A stretch of DNA of 64,000 bases from Lentzea cavernae (GTDB lineage Bacteria; Actinomycetota; Actinomycetes; Mycobacteriales; Pseudonocardiaceae), in the NCBI RefSeq assembly GCF_014653695.1, contig NZ_BNAR01000004.1, positions 1 to 64,000 of the forward strand, given 5' to 3'. Numbering within the stretch: position 1 is the first letter of the stretch; each line of letters begins with the position of its first letter. The translations under genes were made by a program, and so were the position numbers. This document shows positions 55,130-63,272 of the stretch, in pieces. The notes under the pieces are model-generated. The model saw only the letters and a list, made by a program, of their open reading frames with translations. It was not told where the DNA came from and searched no databases.

Positions 55130-56587
55130 TCAGCTGGTCTCAGCAGCGCACTTCGTGTCGTTCGGGCGTTGCCCGCCAAGGAGGTACTCGGTGACCTCGT
55201 CGTTGGCGCACTTGTTCTTGCCGATGACGTAGGCGCCGTGCCCGCCCTGGTCGATGGTGATCATCGCTGCCCTGTCGCCAAACGCGCGGCGCGTCGAGCG
55301 GGCAGCGGCCAGCGGCGTCGCGGGGTCGCGTTCGTTCTGCACCAGCAGCACGTTGCGCGGGCCCCGGTCGGACGGCAGCACCTGCTTCTCCACGGGCTTC
55401 GGCCAGAACGCGCACGGCTGGATGTTCGCCGCGGCCGCGCCGAACATCGGGTGGCGGAGGCGGTCGATCTCCACGTTGCGCTCGTACGTGCGGACCGACG
55501 ACGGCCAGGCCGAGTCGCCGCACATCACGTTCAGGCGGCCCGCCAGCAGGGCCTGGACGCGGGGGACCTCCGGGTACTCCACCGGCGGCTGCGGCTGGCC
55601 GGTGTCGTAGGCCTTCCAGGAGGCGGCGAGCGCCGAGAAGGCCGCGTCACCGGTGGCGTACAGAGACGTGAAGGTGCTGAGGCGGAACACCCTGCCGTCG
55701 ATGCCCTCCACCGAAGGCTTCTCGTCGAGCCGTGCGGCGAGGTCGAAGAACTTGGCGCGCACCTGCTGCGGCGTCGTGCCCAGGTTGTACTCGGGGTGCG
55801 CCGCGGCCCACTTCGCGAAGTCGGGGAACGTGTCCTCGACGCCGCGGCCCATCAGCCGGCCGCCCTCGACGTCCCAGCCGCCCTTGGGCAGGTTGCTGTC
55901 GATCACGACGCGGTCGGAGGTCTTCGGGAACAGCGTGGCGTACACCGAACCCAGGTACGAGCCGTAGGAGTACCCGAGGTACGACGCCTTCTTCTCGCCC
56001 AGCGCCGCACGGACCGAATCCAGGTCACGCGCGATGTTCGCGGTCGTGTTGTACGGCAGCTCGTCGGCCGACGACGACCTGAGGCACTGCTCGGCGATCT
56101 TCTTCACCTCGTCGGCGCGCTGGCGCACCTCGGCGGAGTTGTTGGCGTACGGCGGGATGCTCCCGTCCGCCATCTGCTCCTCCGTCATGTCGCACGTGGA
56201 CGGTGAGCTGAAGCCGATGCCGCGCGGGTCCATGCCGATCACGTCGTACGCGTCCAGCACGCTCTGCGGCAGGCCGAGGGCCTTGAGCAGGAACGGGAAC
56301 GTCAGCCCCTCGGCCGGCCCGCCGGGGTTGGTCAGCAGGACGCCCTTGCGCTTCTCCGGGTTCTTGCTGGCCAGCTTCGAGATCATCACCTCGGTCTGGC
56401 GGCCGTGCGGCTCGCGGTAGTCCAGCGGCACCTGCAGGGTCCCGCACTCCAGGTCCCCCAGCGCCACGTCCGCCGGGCACGCGACCCACTTCACCTGGCG
56501 CACCGGCGCCGCCGACGACGTCCCCGGCGTCACCACCAGCGCTGCGGCCGCGGTCACGACCGCGACCAACGACAACGACTTTCGCAT
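55130..56587 (-). CDS. Secreted TAP-like alpha/beta-hydrolase peptidase
   Basis: This 485-residue exported protein has a signal peptide 1-27 (ending S-S-A-A). The alpha/beta-hydrolase fold has L-L-T-N-P-G-G-P-A, nucleophile Ser in G-Y-S-Y-G-S-Y-L-G, and a C-terminal TAP-like domain with the Asp in N-E-R-D-P-A-T-P and His in G-G-H-G-A-Y. This is the tripeptidyl-aminopeptidase/SlpD-SlpE group that trims N-terminal tripeptides outside the cell. Confidence 0.93.
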   Translation of the reverse strand: MRKSLSLVAVVTAAAALVVTPGTSSAAPVRQVKWVACPADVALGDLECGTLQVPLDYREPHGRQTEVMISKLASKNPEKRKGVLLTNPGGPAEGLTFPFLLKALGLPQSVLDAYDVIGMDPRGIGFSSPSTCDMTEEQMADGSIPPYANNSAEVRQRADEVKKIAEQCLRSSSADELPYNTTANIARDLDSVRAALGEKKASYLGYSYGSYLGSVYATLFPKTSDRVVIDSNLPKGGWDVEGGRLMGRGVEDTFPDFAKWAAAHPEYNLGTTPQQVRAKFFDLAARLDEKPSVEGIDGRVFRLSTFTSLYATGDAAFSALAASWKAYDTGQPQPPVEYPEVPRVQALLAGRLNVMCGDSAWPSSVRTYERNVEIDRLRHPMFGAAAANIQPCAFWPKPVEKQVLPSDRGPRNVLLVQNERDPATPLAAARSTRRAFGDRAAMITIDQGGHGAYVIGKNKCANDEVTEYLLGGQRPNDTKCAAETS

Positions 56588-56642
56588 TTGCGAACACCTT
56601 CCCCGACGACGCGCCCCCTCGGCGCGCCAAACCTGGTGAGAA

Positions 56643-57359
56643 TCAGCGGTTCATGCGGACGAGAACGTCGAGCTGCGCCTTGTTGTAGAGCTCGGCGATG
56701 GTCTTGACGATCGTCTGCGCCACGAACTTCTCGCTGTACTGCGAAGCGGCGTACATGGTCTCGGCGTCCGGGAACGCGGCCTGCATCTCCAGCACCTGGG
56801 GATGCACGCGCATGCGGTCCGCCAAGTCCTGGCGGGTCTCCTCGTCGGCGTCCTCGGGCAGCTCGTCGAACTCGACCAGCACGGGCACCTTCGCGTAGTT
56901 CCTCAGCACCTCGGCGTAGGAGGACAGCGCCTCCGGCGAGACCAGCTGGGCCAGCACGACGGTGAACGAGCGGTCCTGCGGTGTCAGGTCCACGTTCGCG
57001 AGCATCGCCGCCACTTCCGGCGACAGGTCGGTCGGTGACTGCTGCCGCAGGATCACCGCGAGTTCGGCCCGCACCCGTTGCAGGCGGTCGACCGTCGCCG
57101 CCAGCTCGGCGTCGAGCTCGCGCAACGCCTCACCCGGATGCTCGTCCTCGTCCCCGAGGCCGGCGATCTGCGCGAGGGACAACCCGAGATCGGTGAGGCG
57201 CTTGATCCTCAGCACCCGCACCAGGTGCGGAACGCCGTAGCTCTTGTAGCCGTTCTCCCTGCGTTCGGGCTCGGGCAGCAGACCCACGTCGTGGTAGTGC
57301 CGGACCGTGCGCAACGTCGTGCCGGCGAGATCCGCCAACTGGCTGGTGCTCCACCCCAC
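56643..57359 (-). CDS. MerR-family transcriptional regulator
   Basis: This 238-residue protein has an N-terminal MerR HTH (T-S-Q-L-A-D-L-A-G-T-T-L-R-T-V-R-H-Y-H-D-V-G-L-L-P-E-P-E-R-R-E-N-G-Y), a dimerisation coiled coil at about 90-115, and a long C-terminal TipAS-like helical domain. GTG 57359 has GGGGGAG three to four bases ahead; the frame to 57425 is an unlikely extension. No metal-binding Cys pattern, so a small organic ligand is likely. Confidence 0.92.
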   Translation of the reverse strand: MGWSTSQLADLAGTTLRTVRHYHDVGLLPEPERRENGYKSYGVPHLVRVLRIKRLTDLGLSLAQIAGLGDEDEHPGEALRELDAELAATVDRLQRVRAELAVILRQQSPTDLSPEVAAMLANVDLTPQDRSFTVVLAQLVSPEALSSYAEVLRNYAKVPVLVEFDELPEDADEETRQDLADRMRVHPQVLEMQAAFPDAETMYAASQYSEKFVAQTIVKTIAELYNKAQLDVLVRMNR

Positions 57360-57539
57360 GACTCCCCCGTTCCCGTTCCGCCCTGACAGGTGCCAGTGGA
57401 AACCATGCCGCTGCGGCACGGTCAAGGCACGGAGGAAGGTTCAGACGAAAGGTGAGCGGCACGACCTGCTTTCGTCGCGAGCAGAGAACTCCGGGCCGCG
57501 TGTCCACTGTGGCTGATCAACGGGCACGAGCCTCCGACG

Positions 57540-58163
57540 TCACCGATCCGTGCTCAGGACCGGTGGCCAGCTCTGCAGGACGGCGTCGACGATCACCTGC
57601 AGGTCGGCGCGCCCGGCACCGCCGGCGGCCTGCACCGCGACACCGTTGCCGATGGTCATGAGGTACCTCGCCAGCAGTGCCGAGTCGGTCTCCGCGGGCA
57701 GGTCGCCCTCGTCCACCGCGCGCCGCAGGCGGTTCGTCAGCATGGCGCTCGTCTCGTCGCGCCAGGCGCCCAGCAGCTCGCGGATCCCCTGCCCGTCCTC
57801 ACCCCCGATCAGGGAGGCCCGCAGGCTGAGACATCCCGTCGGGTAGCCGGGCAGGGTGGCGCTGCGGACCGCGCCGTGCAGGAAGACCGTGGCGACACCG
57901 CGGGCGGTCGGCTCGGCCACGGCCTCGGCGCCGTAGGACGCCGGGCCGTCGGCGTAGCGCGCGAGTGCCTGGCGGAACAGCTCCTCCTTGTTCCCGAAGA
58001 CCGCGTACATGCTCGTACGACTGATCCCCATGGCCTCGGTCAGGTCGGGCAGGCTCGCGCCCTCGTAGCCGTTCTGCCAGAACACCCGCATCGCCTTCTC
58101 GAGGGCCTCGTCGGGGTCGAAGCTCCGGGGCCGGCCGACCGGCGCGCTGCGTTGGCTGTCCAC
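57540..58163 (-). CDS. TetR/AcrR-family transcriptional regulator
   Basis: This 207-residue protein has its HTH at about 35-60 (L-T-E-A-M-G-I-S-R-T-S-M-Y-A-V-F-G-N-K-E-E-L-F) and a TetR_C-like helical ligand domain with C-L-S-L-R-A-S. GTG start. It is divergent from the SDR gene, with a perfect GTACCGATCGATCGGTAC palindrome and a second half-site in the gap, so it is the probable SDR repressor. Confidence 0.93.
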   Translation of the reverse strand: MDSQRSAPVGRPRSFDPDEALEKAMRVFWQNGYEGASLPDLTEAMGISRTSMYAVFGNKEELFRQALARYADGPASYGAEAVAEPTARGVATVFLHGAVRSATLPGYPTGCLSLRASLIGGEDGQGIRELLGAWRDETSAMLTNRLRRAVDEGDLPAETDSALLARYLMTIGNGVAVQAAGGAGRADLQVIVDAVLQSWPPVLSTDR

Positions 58164-58186
58164 GTGACCCAGCCTACCGATTCCGC

Positions 58187-58197
58187 ACCGATCGATC
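58187..58197. promoter_or_regulatory. Secondary TetR half-site
   Basis: ACCGATCGATC repeats 11 bases of the main operator at 58219-58236 and lies 24 bp upstream of the TetR GTG. Confidence 0.45.
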
Positions 58198-58218
58198 CGA
58201 AACTGCTACCGTAATTTA

Positions 58219-58236
58219 GTACCGATCGATCGGTAC
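58219..58236. promoter_or_regulatory. Predicted TetR operator
   Basis: GTACCGATCGATCGGTAC is a perfect 18-bp palindrome in the TetR-SDR divergent gap. Confidence 0.75.
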
Positions 58237-58293
58237 GGAATTATCAGCAGGTCACGCGTGTTTCGACAGGAACATCGAGAGAGGGACTTCATC

Positions 58294-59046
58294 ATGAGCG
58301 AGCTGATGGGCAAGACCGCCCTGGTCACCGGTTCCACCTCCGGCATCGGCCGGGCGACGGCGATCGCCCTGGCGGCGCGGGGCGCGAGCGTCGTGGTGAC
58401 CGGCCGCGACGCCGGGCGCGGCGCCGAGGTGGTCCGGGAGATCGAGTCCGGCGGCGGCACGGCCCGCTTCGTCGCGGCCGATCTGACCAGCCAGGAGGAC
58501 GTGACCAGGCTGGCCGACCAGGCCGGTGAGGTGGACGTGCTGGTGAACAACGCCGCCGCGGCCAGCTTCGGCCCCAGCGCCAGCATCACCACCGAGCAGT
58601 ACGACGCGATGCTCGACGGCAACCTGCGAGCGGTCTACGCGCTGACCGCGGCCCTCGCGTCGAAGATGGCCGAGCGCGGCAGCGGCAGCGTGATCAACGT
58701 CAGCAGCGGCGCCGCCACGCTCGGGGACTCCTACAACGCGGTCTACGCGGCCACGAAGGGAGCGGTCAACTCGCTGACCCGCGCCTGGGCGGCCGAGTAC
58801 GGCCCGGCCGGCGTCAACGTCAACGCGGTCGCGCCCGGCCCGGTCTACACCAGCGCCCCCGCCGAGTGGCTCGACAGGTACAACCCGCTCATCCCCCTGC
58901 GTCGCGTCGCCCAGCCCGAGGACGTCGCCGAGGTGATCGCCTTCCTCGCCGGACCCGGCGCGTCGTACGTGAACGGGGCTGTCATCCCCGTGGACGGCGG
59001 CCTCACCGCGGTCGAGCCGCCGAAGGCGGATCTGCCGGCCGCCTGA
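58294..59046 (+). CDS. SDR-family NAD(P)-dependent oxidoreductase
   Basis: This 250-residue classical SDR has T-G-S-T-S-G-I-G-R-A-T, V-L-V-N-N-A-A, I-N-V-S-S-G-A (Ser), Y-A-A-T-K (Tyr-x3-Lys), V-A-P-G-P-V. FabG-like reductase of unknown substrate. GAGAGGG precedes ATG 58294. Under a TetR-type palindrome; followed by a strong hairpin. Confidence 0.94.
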   Translation: MSELMGKTALVTGSTSGIGRATAIALAARGASVVVTGRDAGRGAEVVREIESGGGTARFVAADLTSQEDVTRLADQAGEVDVLVNNAAAASFGPSASITTEQYDAMLDGNLRAVYALTAALASKMAERGSGSVINVSSGAATLGDSYNAVYAATKGAVNSLTRAWAAEYGPAGVNVNAVAPGPVYTSAPAEWLDRYNPLIPLRRVAQPEDVAEVIAFLAGPGASYVNGAVIPVDGGLTAVEPPKADLPAA

Positions 59047-59073
59047 CAGCGGGACGACGCGTGACGCCGGGGA

Positions 59074-59104
59074 CCGGTCCGGGCGGACATCCCGCCCGGA
59101 CCGG
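59074..59104. terminator. Bidirectional terminator hairpin
   Basis: CCGGTCCGGGCGG (59074-59086) pairs perfectly with CCGCCCGGACCGG (59092-59104) with a five-base loop, between the convergent SDR and ABC permease genes. Confidence 0.85.
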
Positions 59105-59106
59105 CC

Positions 59107-59826
59107 TCAGCGGCGTGGTTCCCAGCGGAACATGCGGGAAGCGAACAGGACGGCGAGAGCGACCCAGGCGAACGTGGGCGCCAGCAGGAACAACGAGTCG
59201 GACAGGGCGACCCCGCCGTTCCAGGCGTTGAGCATGAGCTCGGTCGCGGCGCCGCCCGGCAGCAGGCGCTTGACCAGCTCGAGCTGCTCCGTGCCGGTGA
59301 TGCCGATCCAGCTCGCCACGCCGATGACCCCGAGGCTGACGGGCAACGTCGTCACCTGGGCGTGCTCGGGAGAGTTGGTGACGCCGGCCGTGGCCAGCGC
59401 CAGACCGAGCATCATGGCGACGGTGGCCAGCACCGCGAGCACCGCCAGCAGCGGGTTGTCGGGCCGGCCGGCGACCAGGCCGAACACGATCAGGATGCCG
59501 GCCAGCTGCACGAGGGCCAGAACCGTGACCGGTGCGACCAGACCGGCCAGGATCCCGGCGTCGCTCTGCGCCGTGGACCGCAGCCGTTTCAGGAAGAGGT
59601 TCTGGCGGCGTGCGGCCAGCGTCGTCACGATCGACGTGTAGAGACCGAACGCGCCGACCGTGAACATGACGATCGCCGCGATGTAACCACCGCTGGCGAC
59701 CTCGGTGAACACGTCGCGCCGGTAGAGGAAGAACGCGCTGACCGCGACCGGGATGACGAAGCTGGTGACCAGCACCAGCCGGTTGCGGAAGATCTGGGCG
59801 AGCTCGGTGCGGGCGATGGCGAGCAC
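59107..59826 (-). CDS. ABC-2 type transporter permease
   Basis: This 239-residue membrane protein has six helices: V-L-V-T-S-F-V-I-P-V-A-V-S-A-F-F near the N-terminus, then alternating hydrophobic segments and E-L-M-L-N-A-W. ABC2 membrane fold for export. GTG 59826 has AAAGGA six bases ahead. It is partner of the ATPase at 59844, 17 bp upstream. Substrate unknown (drug, lipid or natural product). Confidence 0.9.
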   Translation of the reverse strand: MLAIARTELAQIFRNRLVLVTSFVIPVAVSAFFLYRRDVFTEVASGGYIAAIVMFTVGAFGLYTSIVTTLAARRQNLFLKRLRSTAQSDAGILAGLVAPVTVLALVQLAGILIVFGLVAGRPDNPLLAVLAVLATVAMMLGLALATAGVTNSPEHAQVTTLPVSLGVIGVASWIGITGTEQLELVKRLLPGGAATELMLNAWNGGVALSDSLFLLAPTFAWVALAVLFASRMFRWEPRR

Positions 59827-59843
59827 GTCGGTTCCTTTCGCGG

Positions 59844-60725
59844 TCAGGATTCGATGGCGCGGAAGACGTCGTCGAGCCGCGTGGGGCCGGCCGACAGGTC
59901 CCGCAGGTCGAGTGCGTGGTCCTCCGCCCAGGTCAGCAGCAGGCGGAGGTCCTTCTGCAGTTCGAAGGTCTCCACGCGCAGCGATCCGTCCGGCTCGACG
60001 ACCGCCGGCAGCGGTGGTGCGGGCGCGGGGGTCTCCAGGGCGAACTTGATGACGGCGGGCAGCGTGCGGGTCAGCTCGGCGACGGTGCCCTCGTGGTGGA
60101 AGACGCCCTGGTGCATCAGCCCGACGCGGTCGGCGCGCTGCTGCGCCTCCTCCAGGTAGTGCGTGGTCAGCACCACGGTCGTGCCGTTCTCGCGCATGCG
60201 GTCCACGGCGGTCCACAGGTGATCGCGCGACTGGATGTCCAGGCCGGTGGTCGGCTCGTCCAGGAAGATCAGTTCGGGCGTGCCGTAGATGGCGGTCGCG
60301 AAGTCGAGGCGGCGCTTCTCGCCGCCCGACAGCTGCCCCACCAGCGTGGTGGCCTTGCGGGTCAGGTCGACGACGTCGATGACCCTGTCCGCGGAATCGG
60401 TCCGCCGGGTCAGCGTGCCGATCAGCCCGACGGTCTCGCGCACGGTGAGGTCCGGGGAGAAACCGCTCTCCTGCAACATGATGCCCATGCGGGGCCGCAC
60501 GGCCTCGCGGTCGCGGGGGTCGCGCCCGAACACCCGGATGGTGCCCGATGTCGCGACCCGGTGTCCCTCGACGGTCTCCAGGGTCGAGGTCTTCCCGGCG
60601 CCGTTGGTGCCCAGCAGCGCGTACAGCTCACCGGGGCGGACCTCGAAGGACAGGTCCTTCACGGCGTGGAAGTCCCCGTACTTCAGGTTGAGGCGTTCGA
60701 CTTCGATGACTGGCGTGGTGGACAT
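59844..60725 (-). CDS. ABC transporter ATP-binding protein (export type)
   Basis: This 293-residue single NBD has Walker A G-T-N-G-A-G-K-T-S, signature Q-L-S-G-G-E-K-R-R, Walker B L-I-F-L-D-E-P-T-T-G-L-D and switch His in L-T-T-H-Y. The C-terminal extension (about 230-293) is like DrrA-type exporters. It powers the ABC-2 permease encoded next. Confidence 0.94.
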   Translation of the reverse strand: MSTTPVIEVERLNLKYGDFHAVKDLSFEVRPGELYALLGTNGAGKTSTLETVEGHRVATSGTIRVFGRDPRDREAVRPRMGIMLQESGFSPDLTVRETVGLIGTLTRRTDSADRVIDVVDLTRKATTLVGQLSGGEKRRLDFATAIYGTPELIFLDEPTTGLDIQSRDHLWTAVDRMRENGTTVVLTTHYLEEAQQRADRVGLMHQGVFHHEGTVAELTRTLPAVIKFALETPAPAPPLPAVVEPDGSLRVETFELQKDLRLLLTWAEDHALDLRDLSAGPTRLDDVFRAIES

Positions 60726-60771
60726 GGGGTGAGAACCTCTCAGCCGGTGATACCCGTGCAGGCCAGGGCTT

Positions 60772-61080
60772 TCAGTCGACGACCTTGCTGCGGGACTGGT
60801 ACAGCAGGTCCTGGTACTCGGAGTGCCTGCCGATCCACCCCGCGAAGAACGGACAGGTCGCGAGCACCCGGAGGCCGGCCGCGCGCGCCTCGTCGAGGGA
60901 TACGCGGGCCAACGCGGACCCGACGCCCTTGCCCTCGTGCACCGGCTCGACCACCGTGTGCACGAACGCGATGAGTTCCGCCGTGCGGATGTACTGGGCG
61001 AATCCCGCCACTGTGGACACTCCGTCGACGCGTGCCTCATAGCGCTTCGCCTCTGGCACGTCGTGCACTTCGATCGCCAT
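60772..61080 (-). CDS. Small GNAT-family N-acetyltransferase
   Basis: This 102-residue minimal GNAT (NATD1/YidJ-like) has H-T-V-V-E-P-V-H-E-G-K-G-V-G-S-A-L-A, the acetyl-CoA pyrophosphate loop (V-x-P-x3-G-x-G-x-G/A). It ends P-F-F-A-G-W-I-G-R-H-S-E-Y-Q-D-L, typical of this group. It stands upstream of the ABC exporter on the same strand (47-bp gap) and divergent from a MarR gene. Confidence 0.9.
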   Translation of the reverse strand: MAIEVHDVPEAKRYEARVDGVSTVAGFAQYIRTAELIAFVHTVVEPVHEGKGVGSALARVSLDEARAAGLRVLATCPFFAGWIGRHSEYQDLLYQSRSKVVD

Positions 61081-61147
61081 GTGCGCCTCTCCTCCAGCTC
61101 AGCTCGGTGGGGTATCCCCGAGTTCGACGCCACCCTAACCGCAGTCT

Positions 61148-61161
61148 GTTGATACATCAAC
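61148..61161. promoter_or_regulatory. Predicted MarR operator
   Basis: GTTGATACATCAAC has 6-bp arms around a two-base centre, in the GNAT-MarR divergent gap. Related sites occur at 63164-63199. Confidence 0.6.
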
Positions 61162-61324
61162 TTAATGGTGCGCGTGCGCGTTTCCGTTGCGTCACAACGA
61201 TCTGCGCGACCCAGCCGAACGCGGGGCGGTCTTGTCCGCGACGAGGCGGCCACAGGCGCGCGGCGACCACCCCTCCGACTGTTTGCCGTGGAGGCGCTGT
61301 CGGCGATCTCGTTACACTGCGCGC

Positions 61325-61792
61325 ATGGACCTACAGCCGCGCTGGCTCGAGCCGGAGGAGAAGGCCGCCTGGGACAGCTTCATCCGGATGCAGGAGACGC
61401 TGATCGGGCGCCTGTCCCGCCACATCCAGACCGACTCCGGGCTGTCCGCCTCCGACTACCTCGTGCTCGTCAGCCTCACCGAGCGAGGCGGAGGCCGGAT
61501 GCGCTTCCAGGACCTGGCGAACCTCGTGGAGTGGGAGAAGAGCCGGATGTCCCACCAGGTCACGCGGATGACCAAACGCGGGCTCGTGGCCAAGGAGGAG
61601 TGCCCCGACGACGGGCGCGGCGCGTTCATCGTCGCCACCCCGGACGGTTGCAGGGCGATCGAGGACGCCGCTCCCCTGCACGTCGAACACGTCCGGCGCC
61701 TCTTCATCGACGCGCTGACGCCGAACCAGCTCACGAACCTCGCGCGCATCTCCAGGCGCGTGCTCACCCACATGGAGAACCTGCCGGACTGA
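61325..61792 (+). CDS. MarR-family transcriptional regulator
   Basis: This 155-residue protein has the winged HTH L-A-N-L-V-E-W-E-K-S-R-M-S-H-Q-V-T-R-M-T-K-R-G-L-V with wing E-E-C-P-D-D-G-R-G-A. It is the probable reader of the TTGATACATCAA palindrome in its promoter, and possibly of the copies before the DUF5996 gene. Confidence 0.93.
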   Translation: MDLQPRWLEPEEKAAWDSFIRMQETLIGRLSRHIQTDSGLSASDYLVLVSLTERGGGRMRFQDLANLVEWEKSRMSHQVTRMTKRGLVAKEECPDDGRGAFIVATPDGCRAIEDAAPLHVEHVRRLFIDALTPNQLTNLARISRRVLTHMENLPD

Positions 61793-61798
61793 GCCGGC

Positions 61799-62161
61799 TC
61801 AGACCATCGGGTTGCCGCTGACGGTCCGGTCCGCCTCGACGTACGGCTGAACGACGTCCCAGTGCTCGACGATGCGCCCGTTCTCGAAGCGGAAGACGTC
61901 GACGATCGCCGCGTCACCGTCGGGGTGCCAGCCGCTCACCCGGCTGTGCGCGATGACGAAGTCTCCGTCCTCGAACACCCGCACGGGGTTCCAGCTGAAC
62001 CCTTCGAGCGCCGGCACGGCGGAGCGCAGCCCGTCCAACCCGTTGGGCAGGTTGGGGCTGTGCTGGACGTACGGCTCGGCCCAGTACCGGTCGAGCGCCG
62101 TCACGTCCTTGTCGTGGAAGAGTTCGCGCATGGCCGTGAGCAGGGTTTCCTTGTTGGACAT
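61799..62161 (-). CDS. SnoaL/NTF2-like protein
   Basis: This 120-residue NTF2-fold protein has R-Y-W-A-E-P-Y-V-Q-H-S-P-N-L-P-N-G at the N-terminal half and I-V-D-V-F-R-F-E-N-G-R-I-V-E-H-W-D-V-V-Q-P near the end, a SnoaL-like aldol-ketoreductase/hydroxylase-associated fold with a hydrophobic pocket. It starts one base after the upstream stop, so it is coupled to the MoaF-like gene. It is convergent with the MarR gene. Confidence 0.9.
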   Translation of the reverse strand: MSNKETLLTAMRELFHDKDVTALDRYWAEPYVQHSPNLPNGLDGLRSAVPALEGFSWNPVRVFEDGDFVIAHSRVSGWHPDGDAAIVDVFRFENGRIVEHWDVVQPYVEADRTVSGNPMV

Positions 62162-62162
62162 G

Positions 62163-62474
62163 TCAGATCTCCTTGAAGGTTCCGGCCAGCCGGTGCAGCT
62201 CGCCGTCGAGGGTCAAGATCGAACGCAGCGTCGAGTTCGCCAGATCCTCGACATGAACCACGGTGGCACCACTGGCCTCACGCCAGGACACGAGATACGC
62301 GCGAGGGCGGATCTCCACGATCTCGACGTCGACCGTCTCGGTGTGACCGTCGGAGGTCATCCCGCCCCCACTGGTGACGACGAACGTCATGCGCTCGTCG
62401 GTCTCGTAGGTCAGCTTCACCCGCAACGCTCCGAGATCGACCGCGAACGTCTTGCCCACGAGCTCATGTGCCAT
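62163..62474 (-). CDS. MoaF-related domain protein
   Basis: This 103-residue small beta-barrel, MoaF-like (calycin-type), has V-G-K-T-F-A-V-D-L near the start and Y-L-V-S-W-R-E-A-S-G-A-T-V-V-H-V-E-D in the second half, a pattern of the MoaF C-terminal family. It is first in a two-gene operon with the SnoaL-like protein. It may bind a small aromatic ligand (inference). Confidence 0.8.
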   Translation of the reverse strand: MAHELVGKTFAVDLGALRVKLTYETDERMTFVVTSGGGMTSDGHTETVDVEIVEIRPRAYLVSWREASGATVVHVEDLANSTLRSILTLDGELHRLAGTFKEI

Positions 62475-62503
62475 CGCCGGCCTTCTCCCTGTGGGGTGGC
62501 TGA

Positions 62504-62525
62504 GTGAGTTGAACTCTCAACTCAC
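62504..62525. promoter_or_regulatory. Predicted MarR operator
   Basis: GTGAGTTGA (62504-62512) pairs with TCAACTCAC (62517-62525). It lies 29 bp upstream of the MoaF-like start and in the divergent promoter with the MarR gene at 62563. Confidence 0.65.
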
Positions 62526-62562
62526 TATAGTCAGAGGAGTTCGCCGTCCGGCAAGCCTGGGA

Positions 62563-63105
62563 GTGGATGACTTGGCTGATCTCGCGTCGCCGCGACCGAG
62601 CGGGGGCGGGCGGGCCCGCCGGTCCGCCGCACGCGCCGAAGTCGTTGCCACGCCCCGAGTGACGCAGGAGGAGCGGGAGGACTGGCAGTCGCTGGTGATC
62701 CTCGCGCACCTCGTCGAAGCCGGGCTCGAGCGGAAGACGCAGCTCGACGCCGGCATCCCGCACAGCCACTTCAAGATCCTCGCGCTGCTCGCGGGTGCTG
62801 ACCAGCACACGATGGGGCTCACCAGGCTGAGCCGCGCACTGCAGTTCCACAAGAGCCGCCTCTCACACGCACTCCGCACCCTGGAGAGCGCGGGACTGCT
62901 GCGCCGCGAGGACACCCCGGAGAAAGGGCGCGCCTACCAGGCCGTTCTCACCCGGCGCGGTCTCGACCTCGTCGAGCGGGTGCTGCCGCTGCAGGACGCC
63001 TTCGCCCGCGACACGGTGCTGGCCGGTCTGACCAGCACGGAGATCCGGCAGCTGCGGACCATCGCGGACAAGATCAACACGAATCTGGACGACCGGACGG
63101 AGTGA
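62563..63105 (+). CDS. MarR-family transcriptional regulator
   Basis: The protein is about 180 residues. MarR-type winged HTH (L-T-R-L-S-R-A-L-Q-F-H-K-S-R-L-S-H-A-L-R-T-L-E-S-A-G-L-L) and wing P-E-K-G-R-A-Y. The start is uncertain: GTG 62563 adds an Arg-rich leader, while GTG 62659 (V-T-Q-E-E-R-E-D-W) fits the family length better; neither has a good ribosome site. It is divergent from the MoaF/SnoaL operon, its probable target. Confidence 0.88.
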   Translation: MDDLADLASPRPSGGGRARRSAARAEVVATPRVTQEEREDWQSLVILAHLVEAGLERKTQLDAGIPHSHFKILALLAGADQHTMGLTRLSRALQFHKSRLSHALRTLESAGLLRREDTPEKGRAYQAVLTRRGLDLVERVLPLQDAFARDTVLAGLTSTEIRQLRTIADKINTNLDDRTE

Positions 63106-63163
63106 GCCGCGAGCGCCGACTTCCATTCCCGCCACCAGCTCCAGGCGTCATGCCCACCAACTA

Positions 63164-63199
63164 GTTGATACATCATCGGCTCTAGTTGACATATCAAGT
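63164..63199. promoter_or_regulatory. Two MarR-type palindromes before the DUF5996 gene
   Basis: GTTGATACATCATC (63164-63177) and AGTTGACATATCAAGT (63184-63199) resemble the TTGATACATCAA site at 61148-61161. Confidence 0.55.
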
Positions 63200-63272
63200 G
63201 CCGATGTTAGGGTCCGTGGTGGTTCACCGAACTGATCGATGTGCGCCTTGGTGCTGAAGGATGCGAGAAGCG

